A DNA stretch of 64,000 bases from Lichenicola sp964247725 (GTDB lineage: Bacteria > Pseudomonadota > Alphaproteobacteria > Acetobacterales > Acetobacteraceae), in the NCBI GenBank assembly GCA_964247725.1, contig CAXTVM010000003.1, positions 62,001 to 126,000 of the forward strand. Direction: 5' to 3'. The position numbers and the translations under genes are program-made. The first letter of the stretch is position 1, and each line of letters starts with the position of its first letter. The notes under the pieces were generated by a model. It worked only from the letters and a program-made list of their open reading frames with translations, did no database searches and had not been told where the DNA came from. Below, piece by piece: positions 1 through 8,404 of the stretch.

Positions 1-531
1 CCAGCTGTCCGGGTTGGGACCGAGCGTGCCGTTGGCGCCGTCGGTCGGGTTGGCGCCGGGGAAGTTGAGCACCACCGGCCCGGCGGCGCCCAGGTGCAGG
101 AAGGCGCTGCCGGCGCCGGGACCCCCGTTGAAGAAGAAGCTGACCGGCCGGTGCGCCCCGGCCTGCCCCCCTACCGGCCCGTCGGCGACGTAGGCGACGT
201 AGAACATCCTGGCCGAGGGCACGCCGGCATCGTCGCGCAGCGTCAGCGTGCCGGCGGTGGCGGTGTAGGCGATGCGGCCGCCGGCGCCCGAGAAGTCGTG
301 GTGGGTGACGCTGTCCGCCGGCAGCTCGGCGATCAGGGCGTTGTCGATCTTGTCGGCCGGCGGCTCGGGCTTGGCGGCCTCGGTGCCGGTGGCGCCGGCG
401 CTGCCGTGCGCGTCCGCCCGCGCTGGCGCCACCGCCGCGACGCTGCCGGCGACCAGCACCGCGGCGGCAACGAGCGGCCGGATGCGGGGCCGACTGGAAC
501 AAGCCGCAGGCGACGGGACGATCGGCTGCAT
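1..531 (-). CDS. Serine carboxypeptidase (peptidase S10 family), N-terminal part
   Basis: The reading frame runs leftward off the window edge, so only the first 177 residues are visible. It starts at ATG 531-529. Residues 1-40 look like a Sec signal peptide: an Arg-containing start, a hydrophobic Ala/Val run, then APARADA, a plausible cleavage site. Near residue 130 lies RPVSFFFNGGPGAGS, followed by HLGAAGPV. The FNGGPG oxyanion loop and the GPxxL-type segment after it are hallmarks of S10 serine carboxypeptidases; the catalytic Ser, Asp and His would lie outside the window. An exported peptidase that trims C-terminal residues is the likely role. The family assignment is fairly sure; the substrate cannot be told. 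Confidence 0.85.
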   Translation of the reverse strand, partial: MQPIVPSPAACSSRPRIRPLVAAAVLVAGSVAAVAPARADAHGSAGATGTEAAKPEPPADKIDNALIAELPADSVTHHDFSGAGGRIAYTATAGTLTLRDDAGVPSARMFYVAYVADGPVGGQAGAHRPVSFFFNGGPGAGSAFLHLGAAGPVVLNFPGANPTDGANGTLGPNPDSW

Positions 532-631
532 CAACGGGCTCCGCGACTTGGGGGTGAAAGGCGGCGGGACTGTTTCCCGGAATGCAGCCAGCGTCCAGGG
601 CCGCATTCGGTCCGACATGCGATCGCATCGG

Positions 632-665
632 GAAGAAGGCCAGGGCAAAGCCCCTGGCCTTCTTC
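632..665. repeat. Short copy (R1) of the GGCCAGGGGC palindromic repeat; terminator-like hairpin
   Basis: A near-perfect hairpin has arms GAAGAAGGCCAGGG and CCCTGGCCTTCTTC around a short CAAAGC tip. It lies in the 258-bp gap between the divergently transcribed S10 peptidase and the nucleoside deaminase. It is the short form of a family present 11 times in this window. The A-rich left end and T-rich right end would let it act as a terminator in either direction. Confidence 0.85.
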
Positions 666-789
666 TGGAGCCCTATCCCCCGATGCCATGGCCCTCCCGG
701 ATCGATCGCGCCGGCGCCGGCGCCGGCGGTGGTCCGGAACGCGCGGGGTGGCCGCGTCGTTGAAGCGGTCCGACCGGAGCCTGGATCAG

Positions 790-1290
790 ATGACGAGCAC
801 GAGCGAGGACGACGAGCGCTTCATGCGGCAGGCGCTGTCGCTGGCGCAGGAGGGTGCCGGCACGGACGGCGCCTCGGCGATCGGCTGCGTGATCGTCTTG
901 GACGGCGCGGTGGTCGGCGCCGCGCACAACGAGGTCGGCCTCCGGCACGATCCGACCGCGCATGCCGAGATCGTCGCCATCCGGCGCGCCTGCCGGTCTC
1001 TCGGCCGCAACGACCTGCGCGGCGCCACCCTATACTCGACGCTGCAGCCTTGCGGGATGTGCAGCATGGCCAGCATCTGGTGCAGCATCCGCCGGATCGT
1101 CTACGGCGCCCGGCGGCAGGACGTGCACGCCATGTATTTCGAGGACCGCCACCTCGACCTGCTGGACATCATCGACGACGCGTTTCGCGACGACATGACC
1201 GCCGAGGGCGGCCTGCTGGCGGCGGAATGCGCGCGGCCGCTGCATGGGCCGGAGGACGAGCCGCCGCCGGAAGAACAGGCGAACATCTAG
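790..1290 (+). CDS. Nucleoside/nucleobase deaminase (CDA-fold)
   Basis: A 166-residue zinc-dependent deaminase of the cytidine deaminase-like fold. TAHAEIVAI (near residue 57) carries the zinc-binding His and the catalytic Glu, and LQPCGMCSMAS (near residue 91) carries the two zinc-binding cysteines. The motif after PCxxC (SIWCSIRRIVYGA) resembles the guanine/tRNA-adenosine/cytosine deaminase branch, but the substrate is not decided by sequence. The ATG at 790 gives the family's usual length; the frame stays open upstream without resemblance to anything. Its TAG stop shares the palindrome CTAG with the stop of the convergent DedA gene. Confidence 0.85.
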   Translation: MTSTSEDDERFMRQALSLAQEGAGTDGASAIGCVIVLDGAVVGAAHNEVGLRHDPTAHAEIVAIRRACRSLGRNDLRGATLYSTLQPCGMCSMASIWCSIRRIVYGARRQDVHAMYFEDRHLDLLDIIDDAFRDDMTAEGGLLAAECARPLHGPEDEPPPEEQANI

Positions 1291-1958
1291 AATGCCACGG
1301 ATTCAGCCTCTGGGCCCCGCCGGGGCCGCCGTGCCGGTTCCGACCTGGCTGCCCGCAGGGCATCGGCGGTCAGCCGCTTCTCGTGGCGCTTCAGGAACAC
1401 CAGCGTGCCGCCGACGCCGATCGCGGCGACCAGGCCAAGTCCAACCCCGAGCGGGCCGGAGACGGCCTCGATCCGGCGGCCGATCAGGAACGCGGCCAGC
1501 GTGTAGCCGCCCGCCCAGCCGATGCCGCCCAACGCGTTGTAGACCAGGAAACTCGGCCACGGCATCCGGTTGGCCCCGGCAAGCAGGGCGGCGAAGGTGC
1601 GCAGGATGGCGACGAAGCGGCCGAAGAACACCACCTTGCCGCCATGGCGCCGGAACAGGTAGCGGCCGAGCGTCAGGCGATCCTCGGTCAAGCCGATGCG
1701 TCGGCCCCAGCGCGCCAGCAGCCGGAAACCGAGGCTGCGGCCGATCAGGTAGCCGAAATTGTCACCCATCACGGCGCCGGCGATGGCGACGGCGATCACC
1801 CAGGCGATGTCCAGCGTGTGGGTGGCCGCGCAATACAGCGCGGCGGCGATCAGCAGGCTCTCGCCGGGCAGCGGCGCGCCCATGCTCTCCAGCATGACGA
1901 CGAGGCCGACGAGCCCATAACCGTAATGGGCCAGGAGGTGGTCGAGATGGTGGAACAG
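1287..1958 (-). CDS. DedA/SNARE-associated family membrane protein
   Basis: A polytopic inner-membrane protein of the DedA family, thought to act in lipid (undecaprenyl-phosphate or phospholipid) flipping. Visible family marks are ESMGAPLPGES after the first helix, GDNFGYLIGR, and FFGRF followed by RTFAALLAGANRMPW, the conserved re-entrant region. About five hydrophobic segments are present, with a basic cytoplasmic tail. The start is unclear: no ATG, GTG or TTG lies in frame between the ferredoxin stop and the first helix. The position given is a CTG matching the expected N-terminus; the first in-frame ATG (about 1895) would cut into the first membrane helix. Its stop lies in the CTAG shared with the upstream convergent deaminase. 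Confidence 0.8.
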   Translation of the reverse strand: MFHHLDHLLAHYGYGLVGLVVMLESMGAPLPGESLLIAAALYCAATHTLDIAWVIAVAIAGAVMGDNFGYLIGRSLGFRLLARWGRRIGLTEDRLTLGRYLFRRHGGKVVFFGRFVAILRTFAALLAGANRMPWPSFLVYNALGGIGWAGGYTLAAFLIGRRIEAVSGPLGVGLGLVAAIGVGGTLVFLKRHEKRLTADALRAARSEPARRPRRGPEAESVAF

Positions 1959-2038
1959 GGAAGCGGCACCTTGGCGAGTCGTTGCGCCAGCAACCGGGTC
2001 CGTATCGCCCCTGTCAAGATGCCGCTGGACCGGCCGCC

Positions 2039-2377
2039 TCAGCGCGGGACGGCGGCGGCTACCAGACGGTCGTCGAGCTCGGCCAGGTCGAGGCCCTCCG
2101 GCACCACCAGCATCTCGTCCGGCCTGGCCCCGTGCATCACGGTGACGCCACCCTTCGGGCAGACGTCCAGACAGCCGACCTCCAGGATGCGCACCTCGCG
2201 CCGGCGCCCGCGGTCCCGGAGCACCTGCCTGTAGGCGTCGGCGAGGTCGTCCTTCCCCTTCGGGCCGAAGCCGCCGCCGAGCTTGTCGCCGCACTTGCGG
2301 CAGGCGATCAGCAGCGTGCTCCAGGGACCGGCGGCGGCGATGATCTGGCCCGTGATCGCGCTGTGCTTCTTGCCCAT
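2039..2377 (-). CDS. (2Fe-2S) ferredoxin, thioredoxin-like
   Basis: A 112-residue protein of the thioredoxin-like 2Fe-2S ferredoxin family. CRKCGDK near residue 26 and GCLDVCPKGGV near residue 68 provide the four cluster cysteines in the Cx2C...Cx3C arrangement typical of this family. Such proteins carry electrons, but the partner is unknown here. The start chosen is ATG at 2377 (MGKKHSAI), which excludes the tRNA-Ala sequence lying upstream in the same open frame. It is followed leftward by the dedA gene, about 80 bp away. Confidence 0.85.
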   Translation of the reverse strand: MGKKHSAITGQIIAAAGPWSTLLIACRKCGDKLGGGFGPKGKDDLADAYRQVLRDRGRRREVRILEVGCLDVCPKGGVTVMHGARPDEMLVVPEGLDLAELDDRLVAAAVPR

Positions 2378-2445
2378 ACCACGCGTCCTGTTGCCGGGCA
2401 CGAGGATGCGGCGGCTGTGTGCCGGACCAGACCGTCCGGTGGAGA

Positions 2446-2521
2446 TGGTGGAGCCGAGGGGAATCGAACCCCTGACCTCCTGAATGCCATTCAGGCGCTC
2501 TCCCAACTGAGCTACGGCCCC
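2446..2521 (-). tRNA. tRNA-Ala(GGC)
   Basis: On the minus strand the sequence folds as a complete tRNA: acceptor GGGGCCG with CGGCTCC, D-arm AGCTC...GAGC, anticodon stem CCTGA/TCAGG with loop ATGGCAT (anticodon GGC), and T-arm GGTTCGATTCC. The CCA end is encoded (positions 2448-2446). A consensus-like promoter lies about 50 bp upstream. Confidence 0.97.
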
Positions 2522-2569
2522 GGTCGTCCGGGCAGCCCGCCTGCATCGGCAGCGGGCTTGGGTGGCGGG

Positions 2570-2598
2570 CGTATACCGTCGCCCGCCGGCGCTGGCAA
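2570..2598 (-). promoter_or_regulatory. Probable sigma70 promoter of tRNA-Ala
   Basis: Reading the minus strand, TTGCCA (2598-2593) and TATACG (2575-2570) are separated by exactly 17 bp. That predicts transcription starting near 2563, about 40 nt before the mature tRNA end. The match to TTGACA/TATAAT is 5/6 and 4/6. Confidence 0.6.
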
Positions 2599-2624
2599 GC
2601 CTGCGGCGCAGCGTGCGGCGGACG

Positions 2625-3248
2625 CTAGAAGAGAAGCATGCCGCAGCGGCGCAGGAAGTCCAGCAGCGCCAGCATCGGCAGACCAAGGATCGCGGCGTGC
2701 TCGCCGTCGACGCGCTCGAACAGCTGCAGGCCGATCGCCTCCAGCCGATAGGCGCCGACGCAGGACAGCAGCCGGTCGCCCTCGAGCGCGAGGTAGCGGT
2801 CCAGGAAGGCGTCGGAGAACGGGCGCATGTGCAGGCTGGGCGCGACCGCGTGCCGCCACACCACCTCGCCGTGCTGCCAGCAGGCGACGGCGGTGTGGAG
2901 GACGTGAGAGCGGCCGCGCAACGCCCGCAGGGTGGATCGCGCGGCGGCGAGATCGGCCGGCTTGTCGAACCATTGGCCGTCGCAGACCAGGATCTGGTCG
3001 GCGCCGATCACCAGGGCGTCCGGATCGGCGATCGCTTCGGCCTTCAGCTCGGCCAGCCGAAGGGCCGCCTGCGCCGGTGACCGGCCGGCCACGAACGCCT
3101 CCCGCTTGGCAGCCGCCTCGTCCACCGCGGTCGGCCGGATGTCGGCGCGGAGGCCGGCGGCCAGCAGCAGGCGGGCCCGCGCGTGGGAACCGCTCGCCAG
3201 GACCAGCCTCGGAGTCGCGGACTGCAGAGTCGGCAACAGGGTGTTCAT
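2625..3248 (-). CDS. maf: Maf-family nucleotide pyrophosphatase
   Basis: A 207-residue Maf/HAM1-like house-cleaning pyrophosphatase, which hydrolyses non-canonical or excess nucleoside triphosphates. The N-terminal LVLASGSHARARLL matches the family signature (LASxSxxRxxLL). The acidic VDEAAAKREAF and the central VIGADQILVCDG segment, followed by FDKP, are the other conserved blocks. The start is ATG 3248. In alphaproteobacteria maf commonly lies close to the hemE-side replication origin, which fits its position facing hemE across the candidate origin. Confidence 0.9.
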   Translation of the reverse strand: MNTLLPTLQSATPRLVLASGSHARARLLLAAGLRADIRPTAVDEAAAKREAFVAGRSPAQAALRLAELKAEAIADPDALVIGADQILVCDGQWFDKPADLAAARSTLRALRGRSHVLHTAVACWQHGEVVWRHAVAPSLHMRPFSDAFLDRYLALEGDRLLSCVGAYRLEAIGLQLFERVDGEHAAILGLPMLALLDFLRRCGMLLF

Positions 3249-3591
3249 CGGTGCGAGAGTCCTGGGGTACACGGGGACGATCGGGGCGATCCGCCGCGGC
3301 GGTACCGAGTCATGGGGATGACGGGTACGGTCGCCGACGGCGGGGAGTTGTACACAGCCGCGGTTGTACAAGGTCGGGACAGGAGCCGAAAACGCCGCGC
3401 GAACAATCACCTGAAGGTCGGCCTTGCTGTGGACAGGACGGGGTACAAATTCTGCGAGCCGGGTACCCCGACTTCCACAGGACCTTCTAGGACTCCCACC
3501 ATTTTCTTCTTCTTCCTTCATGTTTAGAGCTGCGGACAACCAGGGTGAGGCCGGTCCGGCCGAATGGCCCGGAACCCGGATCGGCGACAGG
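3249..3591. other. oriC: Candidate chromosomal replication origin (maf-hemE intergenic)
   Basis: This 343-bp gap separates divergent maf and hemE. In Caulobacter and other alphaproteobacteria the origin adjoins hemE, and the parAB-rsmG-mnmG-mnmE cluster lies nearby, as it does here. Sequence marks: three matches to the DnaA box TTATCCACA of uneven quality, namely TTGTACACA at 3348-3356 (7/9), CTGTCCACA on the minus strand at 3428-3436 (7/9) and ACTTCCACA at 3471-3479 (6/9). A GGGGTAC...GTACCCC inverted repeat spans 3440-3469. A comparatively AT-rich tract lies at 3500-3535. No perfect DnaA box is present, so location is the stronger argument. Confidence 0.5.
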
Positions 3592-4656
3592 ATGACCGAC
3601 AAGCCCTTGCTGCGCGTGCTGGCCGGCGAACCGGTGTGGCCGCCGCCGATCTGGCTGATGCGCCAGGCCGGTCGCTACCTGGCGGAGTTCCGGGCATTGC
3701 GGGCGCAGGCCGACTTCCTCACGCGCTGCACCACGCCCGACATCGCTACCGAGATCACGCTGCAGCCGATCCGCCGCTACGGCATGGACGGGGCGATCCT
3801 GTTCAGCGACATCCTGATCCTGCCCTGGGCGATGGGCCAGTCGCTGCAATTCGTGGATGGGGTCGGGCCGGTGCTGGAGCCGATCCGCAGCGAGGCGGAC
3901 CTGCGCCGGCTGCAGCCTGAGCGGATCGCCGCCGTGACGGCGCCGATCATGGAAACGCTGCGGCGGCTGCGGCGCCAGCTCGACGCGCCATCCGACCTTT
4001 CGGTGCTGGGGGCCGGGCGGGCGGGTGCCACGACGCTGATCGGCTTCGCCGGCTCGCCGTTCACGGTGGCCTGCTACATGGTCGAAGGCGGCGGATCGAA
4101 GGACTTCGCCACGACCCGGACCATGGCTTATGCCGAGCCGGGCTTGTTCGACCGGCTGATCGAGCTGCTGACGCAGACGACGGCACGGATGCTGTGCGAT
4201 CAGGTCGAGGCGGGCGCCGAGGCGATCATGCTGTTCGACAGCTGGGCCGGGCTGCTGCCGCCGCCGCAGTTCGACCGCCACGTGATCCGGCCGACCCGGC
4301 TGATCGCCGCGGAGCTCCGCCGGCATCACCCGACGGTGCCGGTGGTGGGGTTCCCGAGGCTGGCCGGGCTGATGGTGGGGCGCTACGCCGACGCGACCGC
4401 GATTGATGCGCTAGCGCTCGACACCACGGCGGATCTCGCGTCCGCCGCGGACCTGGTGTCGCCGACAGTGGCGCTGCAAGGCAACCTCGATCCGCTGTGC
4501 CTGCTGGCCGGCGGCGATGGGTTGGCGCTGGAAGCGCTGCGGATCCGCGATGCGCTGCGCGGGCGGCCGCACGTCTTCAACCTGGGCCACGGGGTGCTGC
4601 CGCAGACGCCGCCGGAGCATGTCGCGGCCCTGGTCGAGGCGGTGCGGCGCCCATGA
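3592..4656 (+). CDS. hemE: Uroporphyrinogen decarboxylase
   Basis: A 354-residue enzyme converting uroporphyrinogen III to coproporphyrinogen III in heme synthesis. WLMRQAGRY (residues 21-29) is the substrate-binding signature, the second family signature GFAGSPFTVACYMVEG is present, and LGHGV lies near the C-terminus. Length is normal. The ATG at 3592 gives the canonical N-terminus; open frame further upstream runs through the candidate origin. The stop overlaps the hemJ start (ATGA), so the two are translationally coupled. Confidence 0.96.
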   Translation: MTDKPLLRVLAGEPVWPPPIWLMRQAGRYLAEFRALRAQADFLTRCTTPDIATEITLQPIRRYGMDGAILFSDILILPWAMGQSLQFVDGVGPVLEPIRSEADLRRLQPERIAAVTAPIMETLRRLRRQLDAPSDLSVLGAGRAGATTLIGFAGSPFTVACYMVEGGGSKDFATTRTMAYAEPGLFDRLIELLTQTTARMLCDQVEAGAEAIMLFDSWAGLLPPPQFDRHVIRPTRLIAAELRRHHPTVPVVGFPRLAGLMVGRYADATAIDALALDTTADLASAADLVSPTVALQGNLDPLCLLAGGDGLALEALRIRDALRGRPHVFNLGHGVLPQTPPEHVAALVEAVRRP

Positions 4657-5108
4657 TCCCGGCACTCGGGCCGTATTTGCAATGGGAGAAGGCGCTGCAT
4701 CTGATCTCGGTGATCGCCTGGATGGCCGGCCTGTTCTACCTGCCGCGGCTCTACGTCTATCACTGCAAGGCGGCGGTCGGCTCCGAGCAGAGCGAGGTCT
4801 TCAAGGTCATGGAGCGCCGGCTGCTGCGGGCGATCACGACGCCGGCGATGGTCGCCGCGGTGCTGTTCGGCACCCTGATGGTGCTGACGCCGGGCGCGGT
4901 CGACTGGTCGGCCACCTGGTGGTGGGTGAAGCTCGGCGGGGCGGGGCTGATGCTGGGCTTCCATGGCGCCTGCGCCCGCTGGGGCCGGGACTTCCAGGCC
5001 GACCGCAACGTCCGACCGCAACGCTTCTACCGGATGGCGAACGAGATCCCGACCGTGCTGATGCTGGTGATCGTGACCATGGCGGTCGTACAGCCGTATT
5101 GGCGTTAG
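4653..5108 (+). CDS. hemJ: Protoporphyrinogen IX oxidase HemJ
   Basis: A 151-residue four-helix membrane protein that oxidises protoporphyrinogen IX to protoporphyrin IX in bacteria lacking HemG and HemY. The N-terminal helix contains KALHLISVIAWMAGLFYLPRL, with the conserved His and the LPRL motif. Later conserved parts are WWWVKLGGAGLMLGFHG and RMANEIPT. It overlaps hemE by four bases, so the two heme genes form one unit. Its TAG stop overlaps the stop of the convergent glucosidase gene. Confidence 0.94.
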   Translation: MIPALGPYLQWEKALHLISVIAWMAGLFYLPRLYVYHCKAAVGSEQSEVFKVMERRLLRAITTPAMVAAVLFGTLMVLTPGAVDWSATWWWVKLGGAGLMLGFHGACARWGRDFQADRNVRPQRFYRMANEIPTVLMLVIVTMAVVQPYWR

Positions 5109-7261
5109 GAGTCGAGCGCTTCGAGAGCAACTCCGAAAGGCCGCTGCTCGACCATCCCCGGTGGGCCGCCGACGACCTCGTGGCGGGTGGCGTCGCCATC
5201 GCGCCAGAACCGGATCGAGAGATCCTGGGCGCCGACCTTCAGGTTCCTGATCGTGACGTCGGGCAGCCATGCCGGCAACTCGGGATCGATGAAGGCCTTG
5301 CCGCTGATCGCGTCCGGAACCAGGCCGAGCATGGCCTGCAGCAGGGCGAAGGCGGAGCCGGCGGCCCAGGCCTGCGGCACGTTGGCGCCTAGGTACTGCA
5401 CCGGGAAGCCGCCATCCTCTTTCTGGATGCCAGCATACAGCTCGGGCAGCTGGCTGTTCTGGAAGTGGCTTGCGGCGCCGCTGATGTCGCGGGCGATGCG
5501 CGCCGCATCCCGGCCGAAGCCGTAGCGCTTGAAGCCCAGCGCGATCAGTGCGTTGTCGTGCGGCCAGACCGCGCCGAGCTGATAGGCATACGGGTTGAAG
5601 CTGGCATGGTCAGCCGACAGGGTGCGGATGCCCCAGCCCGACCACATGTCGGATCGGGTCAGCCGCTCGACGATCCGCGCCGCGCGGTCCGGCGGCACGA
5701 TGCCGGACCACAGGCAATGACCGGGATTGGAGACGACCGACAGCACCTGCCGCTTGTCGCCGTCGAGGGCATAGGCGTAGTACCCGAGTTCCTCGTTCCA
5801 GAACGCCTCGTTGAAGCGCTCGAACAGATTGGCGGCTTTGGTTCGCAGCGCCTGCGCCCGCGCGGCATCGCCCAGCGCCGCGTAGATCTGCGCCATGCGG
5901 CGCCAGGCATCGTAGACATAGCCCTGCAGCTCGCACAGCGCCTTCGGGCCGCGCACAAGCCCGCCGTCGGGATACATCACCGCATCGCCGCTATCCTTCC
6001 AGCTCATGTTCTCGTAGCCGGCCGACGAGCGGGTCTGATATTCCTGGAAGCCGTCGCCGTCGCGGTCGCCGTAGTGGTCGATCCAGGCCAGGCAGGCTTC
6101 CGCGGTCTTCAGATGACGCTCGAGCAGGCCGTGATCGCCGGTACTGCGCCAGGCGGCGTGCAGGGTGATGAGCCAGAGTGGGGTTGCGTCCGCGGTGCCG
6201 TAGTAGGGCGCGTGCGGGATCAGCTTAAAATGAGCCAGTTCGCCGTAGCGGAGCTCGTGCATGATCTTGCCGGGCTCGGCGTCGCGGTAGTCGTCATGCT
6301 CGGTCGCCTGCAAGCTGCCCAGGACCGCGAGGGCACCGCGTGCGAACTCGGGATAGACGGTGACGTTCTGCAGGGAGACGATGAGGCTGTCGCGCCCGAA
6401 CGGCGCCATGAACCAGGGCAGGCCGGCGGCCGGCAGGAACACCATGTGGTCGCCGTCCTCGCTCGGCAGGCGGAGGGCCGCCATGTCGGCGACCGCCTGC
6501 TGGAAGAAGCGATAGAACTCCTCGTTGGAGGTGCTGATCTGCAGGACGCGATCCTGCCAGTCCTTCAGCGTCTCGGCGTGACGGCTGCCCGCATGGTCGG
6601 CGTGGCACGCGGTCGATGCGGCGATCCGCCTGTCGCCGTCGAGGAGGTCGTAGCGCAGGCAGCAATGCCATTTGGCCCTGGGTGCGAGCTCGACGTAGAA
6701 GCTCAGCCGGCCGTTGGCATACAGAGCCTCGGCCCCCGCCGCAGCGACGATGACGCCGCGCAGGAAATCGGCGTTGCGGTAGGTATTGTCGAGCGTCTGG
6801 GATGCCGCATCCCAGTGCGTCGTAATCCTGCCGCGACGCACGATGGCGTTCGACTTGACCTCGAAGGTGTCGGCGAAGTCGCAGCGAATTGCGAGCTCGA
6901 GGTTGAACCTCACCGTCTTCGAGCCGAAGTTCGCGATCTCCAGGTCCTCGTGGATGCCGCCGTCGATCTCACGGCTGATGAGAAGCGACATCGTCCTCGG
7001 CGCGATCGTGCTGTCCTGCGTCAGGATCTCGTCGTTGGTCAGGAACGTGCGCGATCCGTAATACGACACTGCGCCGCCGTTGAGCAGCGTCCACGGCGTC
7101 CCGTTGGCATAGACCGACCAGGCGCTGATCAGGCGCGTGTCGCGGTAGTAGAGTCCCTTGTCCGACGGCCAGGCGATCGCGCCGTCGGTCTCGGTGATCA
7201 GCACGGTCTGGCCCTGATGGATCGCAACCTGCGGCGGTCCGACCTGCACCTTGAACGTCAT
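5105..7261 (-). CDS. Amylo-alpha-1,6-glucosidase / glycogen-debranching-like protein
   Basis: A 718-residue protein with the two-part build of bacterial glycogen-debranching-like enzymes. Residues about 10-210 form the N-terminal beta-rich domain (KGLYYRDTRLISAW is typical). Residues about 270-700 form an (alpha/alpha)6 barrel, with PWFMAPFGRDSLI and YQLGAVWPHDNALI as conserved blocks. It probably acts on alpha-glucans or on glucosylated compatible solutes; many relatives are uncharacterised. It stands alone here, with no glgX, glgB or glgA neighbours. It is convergent with hemJ, sharing a four-base stop overlap. A cytoplasmic location is inferred because no signal peptide is seen. Confidence 0.88.
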   Translation of the reverse strand: MTFKVQVGPPQVAIHQGQTVLITETDGAIAWPSDKGLYYRDTRLISAWSVYANGTPWTLLNGGAVSYYGSRTFLTNDEILTQDSTIAPRTMSLLISREIDGGIHEDLEIANFGSKTVRFNLELAIRCDFADTFEVKSNAIVRRGRITTHWDAASQTLDNTYRNADFLRGVIVAAAGAEALYANGRLSFYVELAPRAKWHCCLRYDLLDGDRRIAASTACHADHAGSRHAETLKDWQDRVLQISTSNEEFYRFFQQAVADMAALRLPSEDGDHMVFLPAAGLPWFMAPFGRDSLIVSLQNVTVYPEFARGALAVLGSLQATEHDDYRDAEPGKIMHELRYGELAHFKLIPHAPYYGTADATPLWLITLHAAWRSTGDHGLLERHLKTAEACLAWIDHYGDRDGDGFQEYQTRSSAGYENMSWKDSGDAVMYPDGGLVRGPKALCELQGYVYDAWRRMAQIYAALGDAARAQALRTKAANLFERFNEAFWNEELGYYAYALDGDKRQVLSVVSNPGHCLWSGIVPPDRAARIVERLTRSDMWSGWGIRTLSADHASFNPYAYQLGAVWPHDNALIALGFKRYGFGRDAARIARDISGAASHFQNSQLPELYAGIQKEDGGFPVQYLGANVPQAWAAGSAFALLQAMLGLVPDAISGKAFIDPELPAWLPDVTIRNLKVGAQDLSIRFWRDGDATRHEVVGGPPGMVEQRPFGVALEALDS

Positions 7262-7338
7262 CGGATCGGCTCCGGTCCAATTGGGTCAGGCACGGGTGTC
7301 GACCGGATTGGAGAGGGTCAGGCTGACGAGGACCAGGG

Positions 7339-7414
<76 letters not shown>

Positions 7415-7507
7415 GATCCCGCAGGTCCCCGTGGGTGACGCGCTCTTAGCAGCGCGGCCAAGGCGTGGGAAGTGGGTGGTCGCGCATTTCCTGCGGGGTG
7501 ACCCAGG

Positions 7508-8404
7508 CTATCGGTTCAGGAGCTGCAACACCCCGTCGAGCTGGTCCAGCGTGGCGTAGTGGATGCGCAGCTGGCCGCCGCGCCCATGGAACCGGACCTC
7601 CACCTTCAGGCCGAGCTTCTCGCGCAGCGACCGCTCCAGGCTCTCGATCTCCGGATCCTTGTCCACCGCCTGATCCGGTGACAGCCGTGCTTCGGGCGGA
7701 GCGATGCTGGCGGCCAGGCCGTGCCCCTGCGTCATCGCCTCGGTCTGGCGCACCGTGAGCCGCCTCGCGATCACCTGCAGGGCGCCCCTGGCGGGATCGG
7801 GATGGCCGAGCAGGGCACGGGCGTGACCGGCCGAGAGCGCGCCCTGCATGACCTCGCGACGCACCGTGAGCGGCAGCTGCAGCAAGCGGACGGTGTTGGC
7901 GACATGGCTGCGCGACTTGCCGACCGCAGCGGCGAGCTGTTCCTGGGTCATGGAGAACTCGCCCAGCAGCCGCTGCAGGCCTTCGGCCTCCTCGATGGCG
8001 TTGAGATCGCGCCGCTGCAGGTTTTCGACCAGGGAGGCGGCCATGGCGTCGGCATCGCCAAGCGCCCGGACGTGCACCGGGACCTCGTGCAGTCCTGCGA
8101 GCCGGGCGGCGCGCCATCGCCGCTCGCCGGCGATGATCTGGTAGCGGTCTGGCTGGCCGGGATGCGGCCGCGCCAGGATCGGTTGCAGGATGCCCCGGGT
8201 CCGGATCGAGTCCGCGAGCTCCCCGAGCGCTTCCTGCTCGATCACCTGCCGTGGCTGGAACGGGCCAGCTTCGAGCCGCTCGATCGGCAAGGCGTAGATC
8301 CCATCGCCGGGTGCCGGTGCCGGGCCCACCCCGGGCCCGTCATCGCCGAGAAGGGCCGCGAGCCCGCGGCCGAGCCGCGGCGACGAGTCCCGAAGTCGGC
8401 TCAT
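7508..8404 (-). CDS. parB: Chromosome partitioning protein ParB
   Basis: A 298-residue ParB/Spo0J-type CTPase clamp that loads at parS and spreads along DNA. It begins RLGRGLAALLG, the usual N-terminal ParA-contacting peptide. GERRWRAARLAG (residues 93-104) is the CTP-binding box. A helix-turn-helix follows (TQEQLAAAVGKSRSHVANTVRLL), and the C-terminal dimerisation domain ends VLQLLNR. The ATG overlaps the parA stop (ATGA). Two parS sites lie about 1.4 kb upstream in rsmG, completing a parABS system close to the candidate origin. Confidence 0.97.
   Translation of the reverse strand: MSRLRDSSPRLGRGLAALLGDDGPGVGPAPAPGDGIYALPIERLEAGPFQPRQVIEQEALGELADSIRTRGILQPILARPHPGQPDRYQIIAGERRWRAARLAGLHEVPVHVRALGDADAMAASLVENLQRRDLNAIEEAEGLQRLLGEFSMTQEQLAAAVGKSRSHVANTVRLLQLPLTVRREVMQGALSAGHARALLGHPDPARGALQVIARRLTVRQTEAMTQGHGLAASIAPPEARLSPDQAVDKDPEIESLERSLREKLGLKVEVRFHGRGGQLRIHYATLDQLDGVLQLLNR

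Noticed and set aside
94..789. An extended N-terminus of the nucleoside deaminase starting near position 94
   Set aside because: It would be antisense to the S10 peptidase and cross repeat R1. The conserved deaminase domain begins only after ATG 790.
2446..2521. tRNA-Ala or tRNA-Lys as an integration site of a mobile element
   Set aside because: Both tRNAs are flanked by ordinary core genes, with no integrase and no repeated tRNA 3' end nearby.
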